From: Zea mays
Taxonomy: Eukaryota > Streptophyta > Magnoliopsida > Poales > Poaceae
Assembly: GCF_902167145.1 (NCBI RefSeq)
Contig: NC_050104.1
Location: forward strand, 109,813,849-109,877,848
Reading direction: 5' to 3'
Length of the DNA stretch: 64,000 nt
The notes beneath the pieces are model-generated. The model had not been told where the DNA came from. It saw only the letters and a program-made list of their open reading frames with translations, and searched no databases. Made by a program: the position numbers and the translations under genes. Numbering within the stretch: the stretch's first letter is position 1; the number at the start of each line of letters is the position of its first letter. Shown piece by piece: positions 11,169-24,400 of this stretch.

Positions 11169-13735
11169 TTAGACCTTATTCTTAGGTACCCAAACAATAT
11201 TGGGTCCTTTGACGTTAGAAACAAGCACCTGGGATACCCAAACATAAGTCTTTGAACCCTTGTGTTTGCCCCCAACATATTTAGCAACTACTTTGCCTAA
11301 TTGTTAGTAAGCACATATGATGCATCAAAAGTCTTAAATGAAATATTAGGCTCATTTGATGCAACAGGAATTTTCTTTTTGGGCAATTTAACATGAGTTG
11401 ATTGCCTAGAGCTAGAAGCCTCATTCTTATACATAAATGCATGCATGATGATAAACAGTGTGAAGTTTTCTAGCATGAATTCTCCTAATTTTATGTTCGG
11501 GATAATTAGCAGGATATAAAATGTAGCCTTCATTATCCTGAACCATGGGAGCCTTGCCCTTAACAAAATTAGACAATCTTTTAGGGGCATTACGCTTGAT
11601 ATTGCTTCCTTGTTGGAAACCAATGCCATCCTTAATACCAGGGCGTCTCCCATTATAGCGCATGCTTCTAGCAAATTTAAACTTTTCATTTTCAAGTTCA
11701 TGCTCATTAATTTTAGTAGTTAATTTGGCTATATGATCATTTTGTTGTTTAATTATGGCAAGGTGATCATCAATAGCCTCAACATTAATATCTCTACATC
11801 TAGTGCAAATGGAAACATGCTTGACGGTAGATGTAGAGGGTTTGCAAACATTTAATTCTTCTATCTTAGCATGTAATATGGCATTATCATTTCTAAGACA
11901 AGAAATAGAATCATTGCAAACACTCAATTCTTTAATCTTAGAAATCAAATTATCATTTTCAGTTCTAAGACTAGAAATTGTATCATTACAAACATTTAAT
12001 TCATCAATCTTAGCATTTAGACTAGCATTTTCATTTCTAAGACCGATAATTGAATCATTGCAAATGCTAAGCTCCTTAGTCAAGTTTTCACACTTTTCTA
12101 CTTCCTGAGCATAAGCATTCTTTACTTTAACATGTTTCTTGTTTTCTTTAATAAGGAAGTCCTCTTGGCTTTCCAAGTGATCATCCCTCTCATTAATGGT
12201 CTCAATTAGTTCATTTAATTTTTTTCTTTTGTTCCATGTTAAGGTTGGCAAAAAGGGACATTAAATCATATTCACTATCACTAGAACTACCCTCATCACT
12301 AGATGTAGTATACTTGGGGTGGTTCTAGATTGTACCTTCTTATTTTTGCCATCCTTGGCCATGAAACATTTGTGGCCGATGTTGGGGAAGAGGAGTCACT
12401 TGTTGACGGCGATGTTGGCGGCATCCTCGTCGGAGGAGGAGTCAGTGGAGCTCTCGTAATATCCCGACACACATGGGCATCGCCGCCCTTCTTATTGTAA
12501 TATCTCTTCTTCTCCTTCTTCTTCCCCTTCTTGTTGTCGCCCCTGTCACTATCACTTGAATTTGGACATTTAGCAATAAAATGATCGGGCTTACCACACT
12601 TGTAGCACACCCTTTTGGAGCGGGGCTTGTAGTCCTTTCCCCTCCTTTGCTTGAGGATTTGGCGGAAGCTCTTGATGATGAGCGCCCTCTCCTCGTTGTC
12701 GAGCTTGGAGGCATCGATTGAAAGCCTACTTGGTGTAGACTCCCTCTTCTCTTCTTCCGTCGCCTTGAATGCGACGTGTTGCACCTCGGGTGTGGAGGTG
12801 GCACCTTGCTCCAAGTTGACGATATGTTTGGAGTCTTTGATCATAAGTTCAAAGCTCACAAACTTGCCAATTACCTCCTCGGGAGACATTAGCCTGTATC
12901 TAGGATCCCCACGTATTAATTGAACTTGAGTGGGATTACGAAATACAAGGGATCATAGAATAACCTTGACCATTTCATGATCATCCCATTTTGTGCTCCC
13001 GAGGTTGCGCACTTGGTTCACCAAGGTCTTGAGCCGGTTGTACATTGCTTGTGGCTCCTCTCCCTTATTGAGGACGAATCGACCGAGTTCTCCCTTGATC
13101 GTTTTGCGCTTGGTGATCTTGGTCACCTCGTCCCCTTCGTGCGCCGTCTTGAGAATGTCACAAATCTCTTTGGCACTCTTTAACCCTTGCACCTTATTAT
13201 ACTCCTCTTGACACAAGGAGGCGAGGAGTATAGTTGTGGCTTGGGAGTTAAAGTGCCTAATTTGGGTGACCTCGTCCGAGTCGTAGCCTCCATCCCCCAC
13301 CTTAGGTACCTGCGTTTCAAACTCAACAATGTCCCAAATGCTTGCGTGGAGTGAGGTTAGGTGACGCCTCATTTTATCACTCCACATACAATAATTCTCA
13401 CCATCAAAATATGGTGGTTTGCCTAAGGGAACGGAAAGTAGAGGAGTGCGCTTAAAAATACGGGGATAGCGAAGGGGCATCTTACTATACTTCTTGCGCT
13501 CATGGCGCTTAGAAGCGACGGATGCCTCGGTGCTTGATGTGGAGGGCGATGATGAGTCGGTCTTGTAGTAGACCACCTTCTTCATCTTCTTTTTCTTGTC
13601 ACCACTCCGATGCGACTTGATGGAGGGAGGGGATACCTCCTTGGCTTTGTTGCCGGACTCCCTTGATGGAGCCTTCCCAAGGCTTGCGGGCTTGTCGCCG
13701 GTTTCGATCTCCCTCTTGGCATGATCTCCCGACAT
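11169..13735 (-). pseudogene. gag: Opie-like gag, broken
   Basis: ATG at 13735 starts MSGDHAKREIE; a GTG just upstream is not a eukaryotic start. Order: Lys-rich N-terminus, capsid-like UBN2-type domain (LLSVPLGKPPYFDGENY ... [12 protein letters not shown]), zinc knuckle CYKCGKPDHFIAKC, then long coiled coils (KKLNELIETINERDDHL...) and the paired WVP motifs of Sirevirus Gag near 11180-11260. Lesions: a TGA at 12953-12955 (frame otherwise continues), a frameshift near 12462 just after the zinc knuckle, and decay near 11300. Gag stop TAA at 11171-11169. It resembles the gag at 59935 throughout but is more damaged. Confidence 0.85.
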
Positions 13736-13783
13736 CACTTCGAGTTGTAAGACTCTAATGAAGCACTGGGTTCTTATACCAAT

Positions 13784-14283
13784 TGAAAGTCGCCTAGAGG
13801 GGGGTGAATAGGCGTAATCTGAAATTTACAACTTTAAACACACACTACAAGCCGGGGGTAGCGTTAGAACTTAAATCAAGTCCGGGACAGAGGGGAAAAC
13901 AAATCAAATGGAAATCAAGCGAATGAACATGGTGATTTGTTTTACCGAGGTTTGGTTCTAAAGAACCTAGTCCCCGTTGAGGTGGTAACAAAGATCGGGT
14001 CTCTTTCAACCCTTTCCCTCTCTCAAACGGTCACTTAGACCGAGTGAGCTTTCTCCTTAATCAAACGGGTCACTTAGACCCCGCAAGGACCACCACACAC
14101 TTAGGTGGCTCTTGCTTTGATTACAAGTCACTTTGGAACAAGAATGAGGAAGGAAGAAAGCGATCCAAGCAACAAGAGCGCAAATGAACACGAACACACA
14201 CTCTCTCAAGTCACTAGATGGTTGGAATGAATTTGGGACTTAGAGAGGCTTTGATCTTTTGATTTGTGTCTAGGAGTGAATGC
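13784..14283 (-). repeat. Opie-like 5' LTR, 3' portion
   Basis: Read on the - strand the LTR ends ...CCCCTCTAGGCGACTTTCA at 13784, followed by the PBS. It is interrupted at 14283/55201 by Ji-A. Sequence continuity across the insertion is shown by the second Opie-like LTR at 55912-56856, which contains both sides uninterrupted. The full LTR would be about 1206 bp. Confidence 0.8.
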
Positions 14284-15542
14284 TGAAAGGGAAATGTGCC
14301 CTTGGGCCATTTCTAAGTATTTTGGTGATTAAGTGCCAACACAAGTGGTTTAAGTGTTAAACTATGCCAATTGGTGGATGAAGTGCAAATCAACACAAAG
14401 GTATGATTCTAGACTTAGTACATTGGTTTTTATGTACTAACATATCTGTCTAAGTGCTAGAATCAGAGAAAAGACAAAAGGAAAAAGACTTGGCTTGAGC
14501 AGCCAAGACTCTGCGCAGTCTGGGTGCACCGGACTGTCCGGTGGTGCACCAAACAGTGTCCAGTGTGCCAGGCTAGAGTCTGGTCAACTGGCTGCTCTCG
14601 GGTCTCGATGGTGTCGTACGGCTAAAAATCATCGAACTGTCCGGTGGTGCACCGGACTATCCGGTGAGCCAACGGTCGGCCAAGCCAACGGTCGGCCACG
14701 CAATCCGCGCGTGACGCGTGGCCGAGCCAACAGTCTGATGGGGGCACCGAACTGTCCGGTGTGCACCGGACAGTGTCCGGTGCGCCAACGGCTCTAAATC
14801 TTCAACGGTCGGCTGTGCCAGAATAGGAAAGCAATCAGCACCGGACATGCTACAGTACCTGTCCGGTGGTGCACCGGACTGTCCGGTGCGCCACCCGACA
14901 GAAGGCAAGAATTGCCTTCCTGGATTGCTTCAAACGGCTCCTAGCTGCCTTGTGGCTATAAAAGGGACCCCTAGGCGCATGGAGGAAGACACCAAGCATA
15001 CTCTAAGCATTCTTGATCATTCACACTCCGTCTTTGCACATTCGATTGACATTCTTAGTGATTTGAGCTCCGTTCTAGTGGTGAACCTTGTGTTATTCAT
15101 TTGAGCTCAAGTCTTGGTTGTGTGTGTGCATATTGCTATGGATTTGTGTGTGTTGCTTCCCTCCCTTACTCTAGTGCTTTCACTTTGATCCTTATTGTAA
15201 GGGCGAGAGACTCCAAGTTGTGGAGATTCCTCGCAAACGGGAAAGAGTAAAGAAAGAAGAACACCGTGTTATTCAAGTTGATCATTGGATCACTTGAGAG
15301 GAGTTGAGTGCAACTCTCATCCATTGGGACGTCACAACGTGGAATAGGCAAGTGTTATACTTGGCCGAACCACGGGATAAATCCTCGTGTCTCTTGTGCT
15401 TGTTCTCACTGTGTCTATTGTGTTTCACAAGAGCTCTCCTATAGCCACCTGATTTCACTGTGCTAACTCTTAATCAAGTTTTGTGGCTTTAAGTGTTAAG
15501 TTTTTACAGGATCACCTATTCACCCCCCTCTAGGTGCTCTCA
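14284..15542 (+). repeat. Ji-A 5' LTR
   Basis: 1259 bp. From about 14517 to 14890 it holds a cluster of CACCGGACTGTCCGGTG-type palindromes, several decayed (for example GGACTATCCGG). TATAAAAG lies at 14957-14964. The end CACCCCCCTCTAGGTGCTCTCA adjoins the PBS TGGTATCAGAG at 15545-15555, complementary to the 3' end of initiator tRNA-Met. Confidence 0.92.
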
Positions 15543-15592
15543 ATTGGTATCAGAGTCGTTCTCTTCACGAAAGTGACTAATCGCCCGAAGAG

Positions 15593-17937
15593 ATGGATCC
15601 TAAAGGAAAGGGGATGGTGATCAATAACAAGGAGAAGGAATCCTTCATCAATGAGCCAAAAGACGACAAGCCCACTGACTCGGGCTCAAGTCAAAAGAAG
15701 AAAGATGGAAAGAAGAAGAGGCGCATCAAGAAGATTGTCTACTATGACAGCGACAAATCTTCCTCTTCTCAAAAGGACGACGAATACGAGGAGAAAAAGA
15801 AAACGGTTAACTCGAACTTTTCTTTGGATTATTCTCGTATCCCGCATAATTCCAATGCTCATTTGCTTTCCATTCCACTTGGTAAACCTCCACACTTTGA
15901 TGGAGAGGACTACAGATTTTAGAGTCACAAAATGCGTAGTCATTTGTTCTCTCTTCATCCAAGTATATGGGAGATAGTAGAAAATGGAATGCAATTTGAT
16001 AGTTCGGATAATTCTATGTTTATCAATGAACAAATCCATAAAAATGCACAAGCTACTACTGTTCTTTTAGCATCCTTGTACAGGGAAGAATACAATAAGA
16101 TGAGCGGCTTGGATAATGCCAAGCAGATCTGGGACACCCTCAAGATCTCACATGAGGGGAACGATGCCACCATGCTCACCAAGATGGAATTGGTGGAAGG
16201 CGAACTAGGAAGGTTCGCGATGATCAGGGGAGAGGAGCCAACTCAAACGTACAATAGGCTCAAGACCCTGGTCAACAAGATAAGGAGCTATGGGAGCACG
16301 AGATGGACGGACCATGACGTCGTCCGACTTATGCTAAGGTCCTTCACTGTCCTTGATCCTCATCTTGTAAATTCTATTCGTGAGAATCCTAGGTACATCA
16401 AGATGACGCCTGAGGAAATACTGGGAAAATTCGTAAGCGGGCGAATGATGATCAAGGAGGCAAGATATGTTGATGATGCATTGAATGGCCCAATGCCAAT
16501 CTACGAGCCTCAAAATGTTGCTCTCAAAGCAACAAGTAGCAGGGAGGCGCTACCTAGCAAGGTGGCACAAGTTGAGGCGGCCGGGCTAAATGAGGACGAA
16601 ATGGCCCTCATCATCAAGCGCTTCAAGACGACACTCAAAGGTCGCAAGGAGCATCCCAACAAGAGCAAGACGAAGGGAAAGCGCTCCTGCTTCAAGTGTG
16701 GTAAGATTGGTCACTTTATTGCTAACTGTCCCATAATGATAGTGACCAGGAACAAGGAAAGAGCGGAAAATGGGAAAAGAAGAAGACCTACAAAAAGACG
16801 AAGGGCGAGGCACACCTTGGAAAGGAGTGGGATTCGGATTGCTCCTCGTCCGACTTTGACAACGAAGGGCTCGCCGCCTCAGCCTTCAACAAGTCGGCTC
16901 TCTTTCCCAACGAGCATCACACCTGCCTCATGGCAAAGGAGAAGAAGGTAAGTACTCGAAGTACCATTACATATGCTTCTTCATGTGATGATGAGTCTAG
17001 TGATGATGAAGTAGACTACGCTAGTTTATTCAAAGGTTTAGATAGAACTAAAATTGACAAGATCAATGAATTAATTGATGCTTTGAATGAAAAGAATAGA
17101 TTGTTAGAGAAGCAAGCGGATCTTTTATATGAAGAGCATGATAAATTTGTTAGTGCCCAAAATTCTCTTTCTTTAGAAGTTAAAAGAAATGAAATGCTTT
17201 CATGTGAATTATCTACATGCCATAAATCTATTTCTAGCTTAAAGAGTATTAATGTTGATTTAAATACTAAGTTAGAAATAGCTAATAAATCAAGCTCTTG
17301 TGTAGAACATGTTGTGATTTGCAATAGGTGTAAGGATTTTAATGTTGATGCTTGTAGCGAACACTTAATTTCCATTTCCAAATTAAATGATGAAGTGGCT
17401 AGTCTTAATGCCCAACTTAAGACTAGCAAGAATGAATTTGACAAACTAAAATTTGCAAGGGATGCCTACACCATTGGTAGACACCCCTCAATTAAGGATG
17501 GGCTTGGCTTTAAGAGGGAAGCCAAGAACTTAACAAGCCAAAGGGCTCCCACTTCCACAAAGGAGAAAGGGAAGGCCCCTATGGCTAATAGTGCTCAAAA
17601 GAATCATGCATTTATTTATGATAGGAAATTTTCTAGAAATGTTCATCATGATAGGAGTTGCAATGCCATGTTTGCTTCAAGTTCTTCCTTTGTGTATGGT
17701 AGAGATATTCCTAAGAGAAATGTTGTTCATGTACCTAGGAAAGCAAGTAATGAACCTTCTACAATTTACCATGCTTGCAATGCCTCTTTTACAATTTATA
17801 GGAAGAATAAGAAAGTAATTGCTAAGAAATTAGGGGCAAAATGCAAAGGGGATAAAACTTGCATTTGGGTCCCTAAGGCTATTGTTACTAACCTTGTAGG
17901 ACCCAACAAGAGTTGGGTACCTAAAACCCAAGCCTAA
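15593..17937 (+). pseudogene. gag: Ji-A gag, broken
   Basis: ATG 15593 (MDPKGKG) begins a Gag closely similar to the intact Ji-B Gag. A TAG at 15920-15922 replaces the Trp codon of GEDYGFW, and one base is missing near 16732, just after the zinc knuckle [14 protein letters not shown], moving the frame by -1. The rest, from about 16735 to TAA 17935-17937, stays open and encodes coiled coils and the C-terminal WVPK repeats. The structural roles (capsid, RNA binding by the zinc knuckle) are inferred from the family. Both lesions are absent from Ji-B. Confidence 0.9.
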
Positions 17938-17949
17938 ATTGCCTTGCAG

Positions 17950-19377
17950 GTTTATGCATCCGGGGGCTCAAGCTGGATTATCGACAACGAATGCACAAAC
18001 CACATGACGGGGGAGAAGAAGATGTTCACCTCCTACGTCAAGAACAAAGATTCCCAAGATTCAATCATATTCGGTGACGAGAATCAAGGCAAGGTTAAAG
18101 GACTAGGAAAAATAGCTATTTCATCCAAGCATTCCATATCTAATGTGTTTTTAGTTGAGTCGCTCGGGTATAACTTGTTGTCCATTAGTCAATTATGTAA
18201 TATGGGGTATAATTGTTTATTTACCAATGTAGATGTGTCTGTCTTTAGAAGGAGTGATGGTTCATTAGCTTTTAAGGGTGTACTAGACGACAAACTTTAT
18301 TTAGTCGATTTTGCAAAAGAGGAGGCCGGTCTAGATGCATGCTTAATTGCTAAGACTAGCATGGGCTGGCTGTGGCATCGCCGTCTAGCCCATGTTGGGA
18401 TGAAGAACCTTCATAAGCTTCTAAAGGGGGGAACACGTGTTAGGTCTAACAAATGTATCTTTCGAAAAAGATAGACCTTGTGTAGCTTGTCAAGCAGGTA
18501 AACAGGTGGGAAGTACTCATCATAGCAAAAATGTGATGACCACATCAAGACCTTTGGAGCTACTTCATATGGATCTCTTCGGACCCGTCACCTACCTCAA
18601 CATCGGGGGAAGTAAGTATGGTCTTGTGATAGTTGATGATTTTTCCCGCTTCACTTGGGTATTCTTCTTGCAGGATAAAACAGAAACCCAAGGGACCCTT
18701 AAACGCTTCCTAAGGAGAGCTCAAAATGAGTTTGAGCTCAAGGTGAAGAAGATAAGGAGCGACAACGGGTCTGAGTTCAAGAACCTTCAAGTGGAGGAGT
18801 ACCTTGAGGAGGAAGGAATCAAGCACGAGTTCTCCGCTCCCTACACACCACAGCACAACGGTGTGGTAGAGAGGAAGAACAGGACACTCATAGACATGGC
18901 AAGGACGATGCTTGGAGAGTTCAAGACGCCTGAGAGGTTTTGGTCGGAAGCCGTGAACACGGCTTGCCACGCCATAAACCGGGTCTACCTTCATCGCCTC
19001 CTCAATAAGACTTCGTATGAGCTTCTAACCGGTAACAAACCCAGCGTTTCATATTTTTGTGTATTTGGGAGTAAATGCTACATTCTAGTGAAGAAAGGTA
19101 GGAATTCCAAATTTGCTCCCAAAGTTGTAGAAGGGTTTTTGTTAGGTTATGATTCAAATACAAAGGCGTATAGAGTCTTCAACAAATCATCAGGTTTAGT
19201 TGAAGTCTCTAGCGACGTTGTATTTGATGAGACTAATAGCTCTCCAAGAGAGCAACTTGATCTTGATGATGTAGACGAAGAAGATGTTCCAACGGCCGCA
19301 ATACGCACCATGGCGATTGGAGATGTGCGACCACAGGAACAAAAGGAGCAAGATCAACCTTCTTCCTCAACAATGGT
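17950..19377 (+). pseudogene. pol: Ji-A pol, first part: protease and integrase
   Basis: The frame opens at GTTTATGCATCC ([12 protein letters not shown]). The protease Asp is present but the catalytic D-S-G reads D-N-E, so the protease is probably dead. The gag-pre-integrase HH-CC domain ([14 protein letters not shown]) is followed by an extra G in the run at 18425-18431, which shifts the frame. Integrase motifs follow: [17 protein letters not shown] and NGVVERKN. The 2-kb-LTR element interrupts the coding sequence at ATGGT 19373-19377. Unlike Ji-B, pol here is in the same frame as gag, separated only by the gag stop, because one T is missing from the junction. Confidence 0.9.
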
Positions 19378-21430
19378 TGAAAGTTGCCTAGAGGGGGGTG
19401 AATAGGCAAGTTAAAACTTTTTCAACAAAAACTAGAAGCAAACTTGGTAAAACTGAATTGATCTCGAAATTCACCCAGTTAACTTTGGAAATGAGATGTT
19501 CTAAATGATCCACAGGGTTCAAAGTAGTAGATCTGAGAAGGGCACTTCTCAAAATCCACACACCAAAAAGATATAAACAAATTTTCCACGCAATGGTGAG
19601 AGAACGAAGAACACAAACAAACACAATGAGCAAGAACACAAGAGACACAAGATTTATCCCGAGGTTCGGTCACACCACCAAGGTGCCCTACTTCCTCGTT
19701 GAGGCGCCCACAAAGAGCCGGGTCTCTTTCAACCCTAATCCTCTCTTTGCCGACCACAAAGGTCAAGCCCACACAATAATCTTTGCTCAAACGAGCGGGT
19801 AATACAAACTTTCTTGTGGTCTTCCACAAGATTTGGAGACTCACAAGAGACACCTAGTCGTCTAGGAGCTAGAAGCTCCAAGAGTAATGAATCCACAAAG
19901 AACTCGATGTAGTACCAAAGCTCGAATGAAGAAGAGAAAGAGAGATTTGGAGATGAAGCACAAAAACCGCAGCTCTCAAACTCACTCAATGATTTCTCTC
20001 CAAAGATTTGAAATGGGAGAGGCAAGAGGTGTGTGAGAGAGAGTGGGAGGTGTTTCTCAGGTTAGAAATGAAGTTTTGTGCGTTCTCTTCTGTGGGGAAG
20101 AGTGTGAGAGGTGTATATAAAGGTGCCCCAAAAGCTGGTGGCCGTTAGGGAAATCTGACTGAAATTCGGTTGAACCGGTTCTAAAACCGGTTGAACCGGA
20201 TTCCACCAGTCGGTTTTCGGTTCACTGGAGGACTCAGCCGGAGACTGAACCGGTCCCAAATTCGGTTGAACCGGTTTCAAATTCGGTTCAACAAATTTCA
20301 AATTCGGTTGAACCGGATTCAAAATTCGGTTGAACCGGTTTTCCAAAAATCTGCACACGACTTTTTCTGACTGGCAGACTGGCAGTGACAGAGGGGAACA
20401 GTGCAGAAACCGGTTGAACCGGTTTTAGGTCCGGTTGAACCGGTTTTTGAACTGTTGCACAGATTTTGAGAAAACCGAAGTGAAACCAGGGTAAAATGGA
20501 AGTTTTAGATCAAGGATTTTGAGCTTTAGTACCAACACCAACCTTCTTTTTGGATCCCCCTTGATAGTACGACGATTCCTATACTCAAGTTAAATAAAAT
20601 ATAATTAAGTAAACTCCTTGAGTAATTGGTGTCTAAAGTGTGATTTCTCCATGGTGTTGCTTCATAAGGATCACAAACATCTTTGTCTCACCTTTTGAAG
20701 CAAACACAAATCGAGCCTGTGACTTGTGCCATTTCACCATATATGAGTTCAAATCATGGCTTCAAGTCACCTTACTGATGCATCAACATGTTGTAACTCT
20801 TCATAGCTGATTAGTTCATCGACTTAGTGCAAGTACTCTCTTCTTCACCTTAGCCATGGTACCTCGGTCTACAAGCCGTCGCTTGGCCTTCTCCTTCGCT
20901 TAGTTCCTCAAAGCTCTTTCCTTGCTATCTTCACCCTATCAAGCCATTCTTGAGTCACATCCTATTGAGCATCCATTGAGAGAATCATTTCTTCAATATT
21001 GTGAACCTTGCTTGAATGTCATCTAGATATAACTGCTAAGATCAATCAAGCTCTAGTTTGATTCTCATATATTCATATATGGACTAATAGTAATATGGTC
21101 AAGCCAATTCACGATTCCTCATATCTTATTCACTTTGGCTTGACCAATCCTCTTAATCACTTCAACCTCTATTATGATCATATTTATGCATAGTGATTTC
21201 TCAGGACTTGTCCATATATCCAAACCAATATAGAGACCATATTATATCCATTTGCATTGTCTCATTGGTTATTTGACCTTGTGTTGAACCTTGTTCACTG
21301 ATCATTATACACTATTCAAGTATGTTCATCATACTGAATTTCCTGTTCAACACTTAGCAAACTTGTTAGACCTTTAAATGTGTTGTTATCCAAATCACCA
21401 AAACTTACAAAAGGGATGAATGCACTTTCA
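19378..21430 (-). repeat. 3' LTR of the 2-kb-LTR element
   Basis: 2053 bp. Near 20155-20455 it contains repeated GGTTGAACCGG / AACCGGTT motifs. On the - strand this upstream half is AT-rich; the half nearer 19378 carries the Sirevirus-like end (CCTATTCACCCCCCTCTAGGC). Confidence 0.9.
20155..20455. repeat. AACCGGTT-type palindrome cluster in the 3' LTR
   Basis: About ten copies of GGTTGAACCGG or TTGAACCGGTT, most in the order AATTCGGTTGAACCGGTTTC. The core AACCGGTT is self-complementary. The matching cluster in the 5' LTR lies at about 50110-50400. A TATA-like GTGTATATAAAGG lies next to it, at about 20110 (+ strand reading). Confidence 0.85.
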
Positions 21431-24400
21431 ATCTCCCCCTTTTTGGTGATTGATGACAACACATTTAAAGCTTACATAAGATTTGATAAATAAGATTTTG
21501 AATCCTATGATATAGTTTACTCCCCCTAAATATGTGCATTTTAGAAAATACCAATTTTGTACTCAAATGACAAAACCACATATTTGGGTCAAAGAGTGAA
21601 GACAACTTATATCATACTATTCATAGGGTGCTTTGTGTCATAAATAAACGTGATGCTCATGACATATTATGCACTCATCAATTTCCTTCATCTTATGTTT
21701 TACTTATGATTCAACCCCCTTTTGTCAATTATTTCTCCCCCTTTTCAAAAGTCTTCTTACACTTAGTTACATAAGACTAAAGGTAAGCTTTAATGCACAA
21801 TTTCTCCCCCTTTTTCATAAATCTCAAAAAAAGATATAAAGAATATAAAGGGTAGAAAGATTAATCAAGATTTGAACACACTATCATGAAAAAGGTCCTT
21901 GTATGGCACAAAGGTAATGGAGAAGTGTCATAAGTGATGTACCTTTGTGTTTCACCTTTTCAAAGGGGTGTTCCACACTTGTGTTGTATTTAGAGTTCAT
22001 TTTGCAATCTCTTGTTGGCATAATTGTGACATAGGTCCAAGATATCAAATGAATATTGTCATACTAATTGAAAGATAAATCTTGATACCTGGAGTCTAGA
22101 TGTCACCTAGCATTTTCTTATCATAACAAGAGGCAGCATGAAAATTGCACAAGTATGGATTATACAACTAGTGATCATGTATGAAAAATATCAATTGAAA
22201 AACACCAACTGATACAATTTGATAGATAAGCAGATCACTAATAGCATATTACACTAAGTTCTCCTCAAGTTTTAGTGCACACATATATATGAATTCAATT
22301 GATATCTGTTGAGAGTACTTATTTGCAATTTGAAGTATCATTGGAATAAAAGGAGTATCAATTGAACATAATCATGCAACATAAGGAACATGTGCACTAT
22401 TTAATCAATTAAGTTCTAGACAGGAGAATTTATAAGCTATGCTACTTCAGACATTTGCAATCCAAAAGGATGTGATACATATTTACCATTTTTAGATGAC
22501 GTTGGAGTAGCATATACAAGAGAAACTCATTCTCTTATGAAATGTATAGAAGATACATTTATTGGAGCAAAGAATCTTTGATACCCATCAAATTTTCAGT
22601 GGAAGCGATTGTCTTTGCTTGAAGATTCCTTTCTAATTTGAGACTTATGCACTTGGACTTGTGAGGCCAGGGGATTAAGTTCTACAATTTGAACCTTTGT
22701 TCTATTCCATATGGTCTTCATTATAATCATGAATTTCTATCTTAGCTTTTGATAGGCTTGACATTTCAAAGAGAAACTTATCCTCTTTAAATGATCAAGA
22801 GAAACTCATTCTCTTCAAAGAACTACACAAATTCACTAAAAGAAAATGTTAGTCTTTAAGGACACAAGATATAGAGTGAGCTCCCCCTAAATGTATACAT
22901 CAAGTACTCGAATTACTTGTAACATGCACTTGAATCAATTAAGATTCTTAGAGGAGTTCATCATATATCTTGGTCAAGGCATAATATATTTGAAACAATT
23001 GAATTTATGCTAGAGAACACATATTGTTCCCCAATAGAACTAATCCATGGGGTGACATGTGGTAAATATTTGATCATTTCCTTGGAACCACTCATCCTCA
23101 TTTGATGTTCTCCAAGGTGTGAGACTACAAAACATGAACTTGAAGAAATCATTAGCCTCACAAGATATAGTCTAAACTCTTCCTAAATTTGTGCATGCAA
23201 GAGTACACAAAGTACACTCATGCACATCAACAATAAGAGGTTAAAGGTGAAGTTTGCGCTATATCTTGGTTTAACATAACATGCTTTACATAGATGATGA
23301 AAATCAAACCAATTGAAATTTTAAGAACTAAAAGTATATCAATTGAAATCCTAAAGGGTAAAGCATGCTAAGATGAACCTCAAACCTCATAATGAAGGAT
23401 ATCATATAAATATGTCACTACATCTTCATTATTTGGTTGACAAAAAGTGTAACTCCCTTCTTGAATGATTGTGCTTTCTTTTCCTTTATGATTTCATCCA
23501 ACCAAGTGATCTTGAACTTTATTCATCTTTGCTTGGTTCGATCATACTTGATATGAGACCCATTGAAACTCAATGATTGAAAGAACCAAGACTCTTATAT
23601 CCGTAGATTTTGAATCCATCTTGAAAGCACTTGGAAAGACCTTATTGAAACACTTAGAAAAGAGAGCATTAGAAACACAAGGGAGGGTTTCACAAATGAT
23701 AATCTTTATATGTGGATGGAAAATGAATAATCATTCTTGAAACCCACAAGGATAGATTAAATTCCTTTAAATTAGTGCACACATATAGTTGATGTCAAAG
23801 TTATATGCACTATTGAACATTTTATATTGCAAGGAAATTTAACCTATACTATGGTACATCCCACTAAGGATAGAATACTAAAACAACTGAAGGAGAGGAA
23901 GTTTTCATACCTTGGCCTCTTATCAACTTCTTCTTACTTTAGTTGAATAGAATCCTTTAAGCTTGTGATTTATACAATTTAAAACAAGTACCATCTCTTA
24001 ACATAGATTTTCTATGGATAAACTCAATACAAGAGATGGCATTAGTAGCACAAGCACTAGTTTCTTATTTAGCAACCCTTTATATGTGAAGGGCAAACGA
24101 GTTGCTAAAATAGAGAAACATCATAATATGGACTAAATTTCCCTTGAGCCCTCATGCACAATATATTTTGAATGAAATGGATAATATGCATGGTTATTCA
24201 ATGAAGTCTAAAGGGCTGACTTAATCCATATTATGGTGAGTGTCTAATAAAGAATAATCAAATCCAAATTAACTAGATAGAGAATACGTCACATAATTTT
24301 GGATTGTTCACCATATGATAATATTCATTCAACTTCCAATTAGACCTTTATTTCATAATCAACAACTGATGTATATCCTCAAATGCTTCTTTTTCCTTAG

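Larger units (their letters stand above)
11132..14283 (-). mobile_element. Truncated Opie-like Sirevirus on the - strand, left part
   Basis: In sense order the copy has a 5' LTR (55911-55206 continued by 14283-13784), a PBS (ATTGGTATAAGAACC next to the LTR), a gag, and only the first codons of pol before it breaks off at about 11132. The 3' LTR and nearly all of pol are missing. Ji-A interrupts the 5' LTR; the AATGC at 14279-14283 repeats at 55201-55205, so one copy belongs to the LTR. The LTR start, TGAAAGGGAAATAGGG read inward from 55911, is close to that of the Opie-like copy at 58573. Confidence 0.75.

Noticed and set aside
19593..20025. Small ORFs in the 2-kb LTR (repeated at 49538-49970)
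   Set aside because: They occur identically in both LTR copies, lack domains, and lie in LTR sequence on either strand.
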